64,000 bases of DNA from Neoceratodus forsteri (Eukaryota; Chordata; Ceratodontiformes; Ceratodontidae): assembly GCA_016271365.2 (NCBI GenBank), contig JADMNL010000023.1, positions 609,302,001 to 609,366,000 of the forward strand. Direction: 5' to 3'. A program made the position numbers and the translations under genes. Of this stretch, positions 53,736-64,000 are shown piece by piece. Under the pieces are notes generated by a model. The model had not been told where the DNA came from and did not search any database. It saw nothing but the letters and a program-made list of their open reading frames with translations. Position 1 is the stretch's first letter. The number at the start of each line of letters is the position of its first letter.

Positions 53736-55930
53736 GGAGCAAAGGGGCAATAGACATGAAGGCATGTGCCCAAGTGGAGAACAGGCTGAGTTGAGGTAGC
53801 ATGGACCTGAGAGGGTTGTACTTGAGTAGTCGATGTGAAGGAGTATACACATAGAGGTCAGAGGAGGAGGAATACCCAGATGCAGTCATGAGAAGACTGA
53901 TGGTGATAATAACTGCAGGAGTGCAGCAGTTCAATGACGAGCATAAGACCCAATGAGAGGTATGCTTGATTAACCAATATGAATGAGTGGACCCTGAGGT
54001 CAAACTGAGTGAAGGAGAATTGGACTCAGGCACCTGGACACCAGATGGACTAAGGTAAGAGGAGGAGGATACGAATAAGGAAAGTGATGGCAGGATAGGG
54101 AAAACCCCAAAAGAAAGCAAAGGTCCTAGAAGGAGGAGCAGAATGGAGGGCAGAGGAATAGGAGGAGGAGGGCAACAAGTGGAGTCGACAGGGTGAGACA
54201 CCACTGATACAGTGGACATAGGTAGAGGGAAGGACTAAGCTGATCAACTGAGGCCAATGATGGAACAGGTTGTGCAGTCATAAATAGCTCACACAGCAGG
54301 AGGGGTGCCAATAGAAAACCTGTACTACTGTGATGACAGCACAGGCATAGCACAGCCATCCTGAGGAAATTGAGTTAGGAATGGAAATTCCCTTGTGACA
54401 GGACAGGAAGAGAGCAGTGGAAACAGCAAATGATGTGGCTAACAAATTGACCAATTCAAGTAACAATGCCTAGGCACTGGGACACCAGAAGCTAATGAAA
54501 TGGGAAAATAAATAAGTGCCATAAGGAGGCGAACAGAGGCGACAGAAAATTGAGACAATGCCAACAGGAAGGGAAATAAATGAGTTGAGCAGGAAAATAG
54601 TGAGGTAAAAGTGGTGTTGAGCTGTAGCTGGGCTGATGAATAGTGATGGATAGCGACCTGATTATGTGCAGGAGCCAAAACACTGAATGAAGCTGAAATC
54701 AGCATAAAGAAAAGAATGTAGATGGGTCCTGTAGGTAGGAGCAGGATGAGGTGCAGAGGTTACATGGAGTGCATTGCAGTGCATTGCAGGATATAGTATT
54801 GGGAAAGGGTCCACAAAGTGGATATCAGCAATAGTGGAAAATAGGAATATACCCAAGGAATGTAGAGTATTCTGGGCAAACTGCAGCACAAAGAGAGTAG
54901 CCATGGGATTGGCCATGATATAGACATAGAGTTGGTATTGGGGATATCAGAAACCCAGGCACTAAAGTGCCACCCAAATGATACACATGACAAGCATATC
55001 AAGTGAAAGAAGAAATAAAGCAGTGGGACCCTCTGCACATAGCCTGAAGTCAAAGACAGGCTGCAAAAAGTCTTGTCTGAGCCAGGGGCTGGGAAAGACA
55101 CAGAGAAGCACATAGTCCCACCTGAAAATGGAGGCAGCCATGCTGTAACATGGTGACCATCCAGGTCAGCAAGCCATGGAGCAGGCTGTGGCAGGCAACT
55201 TATGCGAGCTGAAATGTGAGGCAGGGAATGAAAGTGTTATGGCCAAGGGTAAGTGAACCAGACTGTAGGGTAGGAAAGGGCATCACTGGAACATGGAGGC
55301 AGTGCTACTCAGAGCAGCAGGTGAGGAAAGTGGTGTGGGAACCAGAAGAGGTGCAAACTGGTGCCACCAGAGCAGCCAGTGAACCAGTGCAGGTAGAGAA
55401 AGCGGGCTGCAAGAAAATGGCAGGTTGGGGAGGATCAAAGAGATGAGCCGAACACAAGTGGCAGAAGCAAATGAGAAGCGAGGGACAAATGACATAGAGG
55501 AAGCCAATGGGAAGGCTGCGGCATTCGGGAGTGCAGACAGTGGAACGAGACACAAAGCACCAGGTGTGGTCAAGGATCCCAACGGGATGAGCAGTGCTGA
55601 GATGCAGCAAGAAATGGAGACTGAGAACCAGAGAGGTAAACAAGGGTACAGAAAGGGAGCTAGTGCCCCAGAGCTCCAGCTGAGATACAACAAACTGGAG
55701 AAGGACCAGGGAGGAAGAGGAGAAACCAACCAAAGGGAAGACAGAACTGAGCAGCCATAGTGGCGGCAGCATGCTAAGCGAAGGAGTGAGGGGGCAGAGA
55801 GAGGGGGGTGAGGAGGAGAAAATGAGCAAACAGCAAAGTGAGGGGCAAGAGAGGGACAGTGGGGGTAGCTGGAGACGACATGAAGACAAATGAGCAGAGC
55901 AGGAGAGAGAGAGCGGCAGAGCCTCTGACT

Positions 55931-56035
55931 GCAACAAAGAAATGAATCTTGGAACAGTCCAGGAGGAATGGCCTTTAATGCCTGATGGGGAATGATGTTG
56001 TTGCTGTGCCACTGAACCTCAGTCTTATAGCCTTC
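55931..56035 (-). repeat. Split-repeat block b' (outer)
   Basis: 'gcaacaaagaaatgaatcttggaacagtccaggaggaatggcctttaatg' to 'cttatagccttc'. It has no copy of block a after it; the flank from 56044 on is unrelated. Confidence 0.85.
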
Positions 56036-56282
56036 TCAATGTGATGTTTTGCTTTTGTCTGTACTAGATGAAATGTAAAAGCCTATTTTGGGGAAAAGTT
56101 TGTCAGTCTCTGCTATACAGGAATTTGTATACTGCTACCCATGAAATTTTGCACTGGGTTTGGAGCTTCATTTTGAGCACACAAACCAAATATTTTGGAA
56201 AGGCTCACAAAGGTGAATCCAGTCAGATAGCACAGTTCCCCAAACATGCACACACATACACATAGCTGCATGCATGAACATG

Positions 56283-56283
<1 letters not shown>

Positions 56284-56324
<41 letters not shown>
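56284..56324. repeat. (CA)n microsatellite
   Basis: About 20 uninterrupted AC units, with further short CA runs on both sides (56247-56262, 56329-56335). Confidence 0.96.
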
Positions 56325-56335
<11 letters not shown>

Positions 56336-57969
56336 TCGGATCATGGGAGATATTAAGAGAAATTGTGTAAGCCAATATAGGGTCATAATAATGTACATCT
56401 ATAGGTGACTGGAGTAGCCATAATTGGAGCACTGGTGCATCTTCTGGGCAACAAACAGAAGGATATTCAGTAGGTAAAATAGTGAAGCTGAAGGGAGAGT
56501 AAAAAGAAGGATACAAGGGTTGGAGAACAAACCATGTGTCTTGAGATTAGAGGAACTGAGACCATTCATCTTGGAAAACAATTGTATAGGAGGAGGCTTA
56601 ATTCAGTATACACTGTACATTCACTACAGATCTTAGTCCACTACTACTAAATCTACGGAACTATTATCCCTGTTTCACATTTTCTTAGCACAATTGGAAC
56701 TTCAGGTACATGAAGTCTGATACCCAATGTACTATTTCAACTGTTTCTTTTGATTTTTTCTTTCTTCAGTCGTCTTAGTTAATGATACTTTTGAATACAT
56801 ACTGTTCTGTTTTAAATTACTTATCAATTTGAGAACCCTTTTGACGTCTATTAAGTAGAAGACCTGAGTGAAGCCTTCAGCTTGGCAAGATGTCACTACA
56901 GCTATAGTATAGAAGCCACAATACCCAAGGTTTATTGCAATATTTTATTAGAAGTGCTTGGCAAAGCACTAGTATCAACAAAATGTAGGATGCTTGCCAG
57001 GGGCCATTAGTCTTGAGCTACTGCTGCTGTTTTGAACATGGTGTTTGTTGAATGACATATTGAAGTAATCCGTGGATATTGTGGCATCCTTATTGTGTCA
57101 AAGTGTAATGTTGCCAAGCTCAAGTGAGTACCTGTTGAACTTTATATATGCTGTAGCTACCAAATCCAGGAAGGTGGTAGCACACCAAAGAAAACACAAA
57201 CAAAAGTGTCAGTGCTTGAAAAATGCTTTAATGCATTGATGTATGTAAATCAAATCTTGGCAGCACAGAGTACTCCTAGCACCTCAACTCATCATTCTTC
57301 AAAGGGCTTGGGCCCCTTTAAAGACTCTGCTAAGTCGAGGCACTACTTTGTTTACCTACTGTATTTGTGAAATTGAGAAAGAATATTAAAGAGAAAATAA
57401 AATGTCAGCAGTAAAGGCAGCAGACCTTTGAGGGGGAGTCATATTAAGAATATGGCTATGTGTAGTCATGCAGCAAGTATGTATTTCAAAGGGACAGGGT
57501 GGTAGATCTGAAGTCTACCTTGATTTCCCAGAACAGTGCTTTCTAGTAAATGTCATTCTAGATAGCTGTGATTTTTTTGTTGAATGAAAGGCTCTTGGAT
57601 CCCTTGTACACTTGCAATCTGCTTTGAAACCAGAAGAAAATACATTATCAGAACTGGTGGAGGTTCTAAAAGCTGCTTTATGCCCAAAACAACCTTTGTG
57701 TCTAAGGGTAACAATTTGACATGTGAATTGTAGGATACCTTACTCTGCTCAGGAAGCCAGCAAATTACCTGCTCATTAGAAACATTTTCAAGGATGCACT
57801 TAGAGGCCAAATGGCACGTGGAGGGCAAAGTGGAGAGTTCTGGGATCAGCTAGTGAATGTGACACATGTCTAGGATTCCAAGTTAACAGAGGCTTGAGAT
57901 ACCTTTATCCTTTGCGTGCTAATAAAATGGAATGCCTGTAATATCGTCAGAAAACCTCTTGTGCATACT
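56336..57969. other. Unassigned stretch
   Basis: No gene or repeat recognised in 1.6 kb; short frames only. Confidence 0.4.
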
Positions 57970-58066
57970 GTACCATGAAGGGAAGAGAGAGAAAAGAGAG
58001 TGATAGGAGAGAGAGAGAGAGGAGAAGAGAGGAGAGAGAGAGAGAGAAGAAAGAGAGTGAGGGAGT
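57970..58066. repeat. (GA)n-rich tract
   Basis: Runs of GA with GGAGA variants over about 90 bases. Confidence 0.93.
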
Positions 58067-59004
58067 ATCTTCACACTGTGATGAAGAGATTCTGTGAGCT
58101 CCTCCAGATGGTTAGGTTTGTAATTGTAATGAATAGTTTTGTCATTTTGGAATTTCGTTACATGGCCAGGATATAAAATAATCTGTGGCACATAGCATCA
58201 GAAAAATCATAAGCTCTTTCCTGATGCCCACATCTTTTCACATACTGTATGCGGTCATGGTATATCATCAATGTGATCTTCATTGATTTTCCCAACATCA
58301 TAGTGTTAAAGTGAAGGACAGTCAGGAAGACTGACCTGGTGGTGTATCAACAGAAGAGATGGGTGATGTCTCCTTACTGTAGTTTGCCTAGTATTCTTGC
58401 AAAGTAAACATAGCAAAGTCCATGTAGTCTTCAAGGCAAAGCATACAGAGTTTGTACCCTGCACACTCCCATGATGGTGAAACTTCACCAGCACAGTCCA
58501 TGATATTTTGCAGATGTGAACTGACAAGCAGGTTGTGTAACTGATTTACTGTTTAAATGGATGGTCACATGGTATGCCACAGCAGGAAGTTCACCACATG
58601 ACCCATATACACAGAATACAGTCATAGAGGGTTATGGAAATGAGGAGGATCTGTTCACTGTAAGAAAATCAGTCAAAATCATTAGGAACATCACAATTAA
58701 AACACAAATGTTCAGTCAGTATGGGTGCTGAGTGTTTGTAGGTGTACTTTGAAAAGCGTTTATAGAAATAGTTTTATTTTATAGATTTTTACAATGTTTT
58801 TATTGAGTTCATCTGTGAGCTGAAATTAGGGAGGTGCAGAACCCACTCTAAATTTCAGTCTTGTGATTGTACTTGCTTACCAGTACAGATCTTTGTTTTA
58901 ATGGTCTCTGTTCTGACCATTGATTCTGAGTATCCATGTCTGTGATTCTGGAAGTAAGTAGAGGTTGCAACCCCAATCATTTTGACTGTACAGGTGAACA
59001 GCAC
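58067..59004. other. Unassigned stretch
   Basis: Nothing recognised. Confidence 0.4.
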
Positions 59005-59250
59005 ATTTTTTTTTTTTTTTTATAAATAAGAAAAATCTAAAAATATTTTTCAGGGTGGCATGAGAGAACAATATTTTGTAGGGCTACTGTGAAAGTACCA
59101 GCCCTGTTGTGCACCAGCAGTGGCACCACCCACATTTTTTACAAATAAAACTTCAAAATATTTTTTTGCTGGCTGGGGTGTGAGATAACAGAATTTATGT
59201 AGGGCTTAGCGTTCACTACCCTGTTATGTACCTAAGGCAGCAGTGCTCAT
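59005..59250. repeat. Two tandem units of about 120 bases
   Basis: Each unit runs T-rich start, 'ataaataagaaaaatctaaaaatattttt' or 'acaaataaaacttcaaaatattttttt', then 'gg.gtg.gaga.aaca..at.t.gtagggct', 'accctgtt.tg.acc' and 'cagcagtg'. The first unit starts at a T(17) run. Confidence 0.7.
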
Positions 59251-59390
59251 GTTCTCCCTCAAATATAAAACTATAGAGTCAAATAGTACTGCAATATATT
59301 ATTGATAAAGGCTTGAGAGAAATATAAAATTGGGAATGGTCAGGGTAATGGGGTCTCGTCATCTCACTAGGATAAGAAAACAAATACAGT

Positions 59391-59534
59391 AGTAGCCACA
59401 GACATTGCCAGGTATTTTCTGAAATTACTGTGATATTTCCAGAGAAATCTCATGCTTTCTGCATTACCATAGTAGGGGCAGCAGAGAAACTCTTCAGAAA
59501 TTTCACGAAATAGCTGGCAATGTCTGTGGCTACT
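59391..59534. mobile_element. Small palindromic MITE-like element, 144 bp
   Basis: Termini AGTAGCCACAGACATTGCCA (59391-59410) and its exact reverse complement (59515-59534). The inverted similarity continues inward through TATTT and TGAAATT. No coding potential. No clear target duplication. Confidence 0.82.
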
Positions 59535-60245
59535 TGTAAGTCATCAAGTAGCAGGTCCCAGTTCCTCAAAAGCAGTACAAAACCAAAGCTGGCTGGCAGC
59601 AACTGACTTGGCTGCTATGATTTTATATTCCAAAGACAGAAATGGACTGCCAGCCCCCACAGTCGTTTTAAATGGAAAGGAGACAGAAATAGGAGATGGA
59701 ATGGTTCCAGACTCAGAAAGAAGCTGGGGAGGAATATCTGAGGACAAAGTAGAGATTAAGCCTGATGAAGGCAGTTATGTAACAAATTCTGTCTGGGAGC
59801 CTCAGTTTAAAAATCACAACTGTTAAGAAGTGCAGTGTCAATGAGTAGCTGCTCCTGCTCCTCAGCAAATAGTTAAGAGACCAAGTACTAATGTTTAACT
59901 AATGGATACAAAGGAAACCCCAATCAGTCCAAATCCCAGTTCACAACATCAACTAGTCCTATTCAACCACAGAAAACAGGTGAGACCCACAATCCTCACC
60001 CTCACTCACAGTGAGTTACTACTGCACATCAAAATACTTGGGCAGGATTATTTTATAATTGAACCAGCATATAAGAGTCAAGAAGTATGCCAACTACTGC
60101 ATGTTTGGAACATATCCACCATAGTAACAGAGAATTAGATCTTGGTCCTTGCAAGCAGCATATCCACCTTAAACATAATCATGTGTCAATTTGAGTAAAG
60201 GCAGAGCAACATGTGGTACTGGGAGCACCTTATGTTCCTGGTACG
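59535..60245. other. Unassigned stretch
   Basis: Nothing recognised; short frames only. Confidence 0.4.
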
Positions 60246-60640
60246 CCTACAGTGAGGGCTGAGGAGAAGAAGAGCAGAGCAGAAGAGCTGTGTAGAATTT
60301 TTAAATTCCACTTCCACCAGGATGTCAAGGAATTTTGGAAATTCTGCCTAATTCTGTTCCAGAAGCAAATGATTTGATACCTTTTAATGGACCAACATAT
60401 ATGTAACAACAAGAACAAAGTGCTCTAGCTTGGACCAACCAGTCCTTCTGTGAAATTCTGTTGAAAGTGGAATTTTCAAAGTTCAGAAAGAGAAATGCTA
60501 ACTGTAGAATTATATTCTGCACTTAATGTAAACCATGGATCAATTTTCTCAAACCACGGAATAATAGTCTGCAGGTTAAGTAATCCACAAACTATCATTT
60601 CATGGAAATATTTAGAGATGTGCGATCTTAGCAAGCTTCA
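60246..60640. repeat. AATTCC-rich repeat family, copy 3
   Basis: It opens 'agagctgtgtagaatttttaaattccac' and includes 'ggaattttggaaattctgcc', 'gtggaattttcaaagttcag' and 'taatgtaaaccatggatcaattttct', the last shared with copy 2. The opening is the inverted counterpart of the right ends of copies 1 and 2. Confidence 0.55.
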
Positions 60641-60719
60641 GTGCACAAAATAATATAAAGGCAAAATTATGCAAAATCACTGGTGAAGTTGCAGCTCAGA
60701 GTAACTTTGGCTGACTTAA

Positions 60720-62252
60720 AATAGAAACATGGGAATTGATGGCAGATAAGCACTGCTAAGGCCCATCTAGTCTGCCCATAACCTTACCTTTATTGGCAGT
60801 CATTGACCCTACTTGGTCACCAGCTTTAACCTCTCTTTTCCACCTGTAGGGTTCCCTTATGCCTGTAACATGCATGTTTAAATCCTCTCACTGTGCTTGC
60901 TCCCACTACCTCCTGTGGCTGGTTATTCCATGCATCCACCACCCTTTCCATGGAAAAATGTCTCACATTTCCCTTATCCTACCCCTCCAATCTCATATAA
61001 TGCCTCCTCATTCTTGTACGTTTCCTATACTGACAGAATGTGCCCTGCACCTTGTTCACTTCTTTAAATTACTTGAAGGTTTCTATCATGTCTCTCTGCT
61101 CCCTCCTTTCCTCCAGTGAATACATATTGAGGTCTTTTAATCTTTCCACATATGTCTTTTTGTGCAAGCCATGCATCATCTTAGTCACCCTCCTCTGAAC
61201 CGCTTCCATCCTGTCCATATCCTTGCGAAGATGTAGCCTCCAGAACTGTACACAGTACTCGGATGAGGCCTCACCAGTGTTCTATATAGTGGAATCACCA
61301 CCCTTCCTCCTTCTGCTAGTGATACCCCTACCTATGCACTTCAACATACCACTGACCCTCCCTACAGCCTTTGTACACTGCTTTGGCCACCTTTCGTCAT
61401 CTGAAATGATAACCCACAGTTCCCTTTCTTCCCTGGTGACTGTCAGCAACTCCTCCCCATCCTGTAGCTCTCTCCTGGGTTTCTGTGGCCCAGGTGCATA
61501 ATTGCACTTCTTACATTGAACCTCAGTAGCCACACTCAGACCATTTTCTGGCTTTCCTAGGTCCTCCTCATTTCTTGACCCCATCAAGTATGTCAACCCT
61601 ATTGCAGATCTTGGTGTCATCGGCAAACAGGCAAGCTTTCCCTTCTGGCCCTTCTGCAATGTCACTAGGAAGACATTAAAAGGACTGGCCCCAGGACTGA
61701 TCCTTGAGATACCCTACTGGTCAGCCTCCTCTCCCAGATTGGATCCCATTTACCACCACCATCTGCTCCCTATCCATTAACCAGTTTCTAACCCAGTTCA
61801 CCACCTTGTGCCTAAGCCCTGGCTACCTATCTTGTTAACCAGCCTTTTGTGTGGGATGGTGTTGAAGGCTTGCTGAAATCAAGGTACGCGAGGTCCACAG
61901 CTCCCCAATTCACCACCTTCGTTACCCAGTTAAAAATAGATCAGATTTGTTTGACATGACCTTCCTACTGTGAATCCATACTGCCTTGGATCCTAAGCTC
62001 CATTGGATTCAAAATGGCCCCTTCATCCTTTCCTTAAGCATGACTGAGGTGAGGCTGACCAGCCTATAATTTTCTGCCTCCTCCCTCTATCACTTTTGTG
62101 AAGTGGGACTACATGTGCCCTCCTCCAGTCCTCTGAAACCACTCCTGTGTTGAGTGACTCACTGAACAAGGCTGTCAGTGGCCTTGATAGCTCCATTCAT
62201 AGTTCCTTTAATATCCTGGGACAAATGCCATCTGATCCCATTGACTTCAACT
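60720..62252 (-). mobile_element. CR1 LINE (copy H)
   Basis: Minus strand. The tail begins at 60720 ('aatagaaacatgggaattgatggcagataagcactgctaaggcccatctagtctgccca'). Antisense RT blocks: 61270-61200 gives '[20 protein letters not shown]', 61665-61530 covers 'GRAEGKACLFADDTKICNRV' and a degraded following stretch, 61870-61790 the 'FNTIPHKRLVNKI' region and 62250-62000 the RT entry. The sequence at the 5' break ('cctgggacaaatgccatctgatcccattgacttcaac') is 5' of the usual truncation point. Stops and frameshifts present. Confidence 0.88.
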
Positions 62253-62540
62253 GAAAATGTGGCATTTCTTCAGAAAAACTCGATGTGAAATGGCAAAGTG
62301 GTAAAGTGAGCAATTTGCAAAGTAATTCATGAAGGTGAATTTACAACTTTGCTGGAACTTCACTAGTAATGTAAAACTTCATAACATCTCTAGAAATATT
62401 ATGCTGTGGTTTATGCAGAACTACTTTCTGGAATTCCATGGAATTGAAGAAATTCTGAAAAGTGTGTAGAAGTGAAATTGCCTTTCACATGAATTCTGAA
62501 TGCAGATTTTGCATTCTACACAGCTATAAAGAAAGATGAG
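62253..62540. repeat. AATTCC-rich repeat family, copy 4
   Basis: 'ttctggaattccatggaattgaagaaattctg' and the end 'gaattctgaatgcagattttgcattctacacagct' place this with the copies at 25396, 40240 and 60246. It directly follows the CR1 break, so either may have inserted at the other. Confidence 0.5.
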
Positions 62541-63125
62541 AAATATGAAAGGGATCCACTACTAGTGCTACTCTCACTTCTGAGGCATCAAGGGAAACAT
62601 GGCCTACATTTTGTTAGAGGAGTCACATGTCTTGTCTTCTAATGTTAAGTCATGCATCTCTCGAGGAAAAGTGGGGAAAAATCACTTAAACATTGCAGAA
62701 AGTTATTTCATCAGCAAGCGCAGAGCAGTAATTGACCTGTTGCACAGAGTTCTCATAATTTCACAGTGTACTGGGAACATGATGCTGAGCAGCAAAATGC
62801 TCACAGTTGATTTGCTGCCTTTCCTTTGTGGAGAATGTAGACTTCAGCAAGCTGATGGCAAAGGCCTCCCAAATGAATGGTGCTTTCCACACATTTTCTT
62901 GGACATGGTTGTGCCTAAGCTCAGGAATTTTTACATGCTCTGTTTCACATTGCTTGCACACTTAGCAGTGTCAATAATTTATTTATATTGATTTTATTTT
63001 CATTTAAATTTTACTGACTGGGAAAAGAGTGCTAAGCAATTCTGCCTATTATTAGCCTCATCCGGGGTGGGGGTTGGGGCTACAGTTGCAACCAGACATA
63101 TTGAACCAGATTAAGCTGTTGGTGG
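62541..63125. other. Unassigned stretch with a 130-codon frame
   Basis: The frame 62599-62991 (plus) starts MAYILLEES and ends in a hydrophobic stretch. I do not recognise it, and there is no flanking evidence for an exon. At this A+T content a frame of that size can occur by chance, so I do not annotate a gene. Confidence 0.4.
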
Positions 63126-63425
63126 TAATTTTTAGTGATTGGGAAATTTGGCCAGGACACTGTGGACATTCTCCTGGTCTTTTGAGAAGTGCATTGAGAT
63201 CTTTAACATCCACCTGAGCAACCAGCAGAACAGGTAGACATGACCTGGGCTTAACATCTTATCTGAAAGATGGCTGCTCAAGAGTACAGTACCACCCTCA
63301 TGCTGCAACAGAGTATGAGTATTCGGAGTTCACCCCAAGCTCCTGGTGAGGGGCTAGAAATCAAAACCTCCCAATCTTCCAGATAGCCTCTGAGGGGTTC
63401 TCTTCTGCAGTGTGTTTCATTTGCA
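63126..63425 (-). mobile_element. Core-type SINE, antisense
   Basis: 'gcattgagatctttaacatccacctgagcaaccagcagaac', then 'gacctgggcttaacatcttatctgaaagatggc', matches a core motif I know from old vertebrate SINEs ('gggatctttaa.gtccac...cctcggtttaacgtctcatccgaaagacggc'). The right part 'ggggctagaaatcaaaacctcccaatcttccagatagcctctgag' is where an antisense tRNA-like head would lie. Family name not assigned. Confidence 0.65.
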
Positions 63426-64000
63426 TAACAGTCCATTGGGCATACCTACTGGTTTTGAGTGTGGCTGCCTCATGCACCATCTCTGGAAATTGTGTCCACC
63501 CTACCCCCAGAAGTTTTCTGGCAAATAAACAAACAATGACATCTATGTCACAAGCACACACTGTAACTAACATCTTGGTTGAGCTGTTGGACAAAGCGGA
63601 CATAGCTGCACCCATTATGCCTGACAGTTGGCTTTACAGCTAGCCATCATGGACAAATGTGACTAAAACAATAGAAGATGGGATTTCTACAGAGGTCCTT
63701 GCATGCTACATTCATCAACTTTGTGGTCCAGGACTTTTCAGCAAAGTACTAGACATCAACAAAGCCGTGTGTGCATATTGTCAAATAGTCAACCATTCTG
63801 GACACTCATCAAAGGCCAGGCAGCAACTGTGGGAGCTATAAATTAAACATCCCTTCCTGACTACCCCAAAAGCAAGAAGTGATCATGTGGAATAACTCAG
63901 CCATTTACATGACTGTTCATATGCATGAACAGCATAAGGTGCTTTGGGATTTGGGAACTTTCACGAACATAACAATAGAGCATATCAGAGTGCTATCCGT
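63426..64000. other. Unassigned stretch at the window end
   Basis: Nothing recognised. Frames of 60-84 codons on both strands have no similarity known to me. Confidence 0.4.

Larger units (their letters stand above)
52483..56043 (-). mobile_element. Element with split direct repeats and a non-coding interior
   Basis: Repeat blocks on the plus strand run a (52483-52676), b (52715-52823), a' (52824-53005), 2.9 kb interior, b' (55931-56035). On the minus strand this is b', interior, a', b, a. That is the A1-[internal]-B1-A2-B2 order of Ngaro/PAT-type elements and not the order of an LTR element. The left end, the b-a' junction and the right end share TCAATTGTG / TCAATTGTG / TCAATGTG. The interior is purine-rich on the plus strand with frames of low complexity only (up to 235 codons on the minus strand, Ser/Leu/Pro-rich), with no RT or recombinase. 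It is either a non-autonomous relative of such elements or a tandem 341-base repeat whose second unit was split by an unrelated insertion. Confidence 0.55.

Noticed and set aside
55305..56012. 235-codon minus-strand frame as a gene
   Set aside because: Ser/Leu/Pro-rich translation of a purine-rich stretch with no domain; the opposite strand also has a long frame. It lies in the interior of a repeat element.
52483..56043. LTR element
   Set aside because: A second full a-b block is missing at the right end and a partial block follows the left one; the order does not fit LTRs.
56113..56331. Cys/Val repeat protein from minus-strand frames
   Set aside because: Translation of the (CA)n microsatellite.

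Overview
This is vertebrate nuclear DNA with no host gene that I can recognise. It looks like a large, repeat-rich, A+T-leaning, CpG-poor genome. The repeat content is CR1 LINEs with octamer tails of the TTCTATGT type, L2-like LINEs, a Ngaro/DIRS-type tyrosine-recombinase retrotransposon, tRNA-headed SINEs and many palindromic non-autonomous elements. That mix fits an amphibian best. From memory of similar CR1 tails I lean toward a caecilian, but a non-avian reptile cannot be excluded from sequence alone. All long open frames are decayed transposon protein or chance frames.

Layout. 1-6.9 kb: an L2 RT scrap, a modular repeat here called R1 (430-1440), a plus-strand CR1 (3266-5092) and a nest of two DNA-transposon-like elements (5340-6864). 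8.3-14.7 kb: a long minus-strand CR1 broken by an L2-like LINE (minus) and by a younger plus-strand CR1. 14.7-17.0 kb: a second R1 copy running into a palindromic satellite full of hairpins. 17-22 kb: L2 3' end, an old CR1, a second L2-like LINE with a nested (TA)n and SINE, and a (TCTA)n tail. 21.9-22.9 kb is G+T/G+C rich. 23.3-27.9 kb: two minus-strand CR1 remnants. 27,950-35,492: an almost complete but dead Ngaro-type element (gag-like, RT-RNase H, tyrosine recombinase, SGNH hydrolase) with split direct repeats A1...B1-A2-B2. 37.4-40 kb: a CR1 copy retaining its endonuclease. 40-43 kb: palindromic MITE-like elements. 43-49.6 kb: mostly unassigned, with SINEs and a CR1 3' end. 49.6-51.8 kb: third R1 copy plus the larger palindromic satellite array. 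52,483-56,043: a 3.6 kb element without recognisable protein whose repeats are also arranged as split direct repeats, on the minus strand. 56-64 kb: microsatellites, a small palindromic element, further short repeats, a minus-strand CR1 and a core-type SINE.

The most interesting material is (a) the satellite whose ~296 bp monomers are themselves imperfect palindromes, with hairpins at a second locus that vary in a base-pair-preserving way, and (b) the non-coding split-direct-repeat element, which may be a non-autonomous relative of tyrosine-recombinase retrotransposons. Boundaries of old repeats are good to perhaps 10-50 bases; family names rest on visible protein motifs and tail structure, not on a database search.
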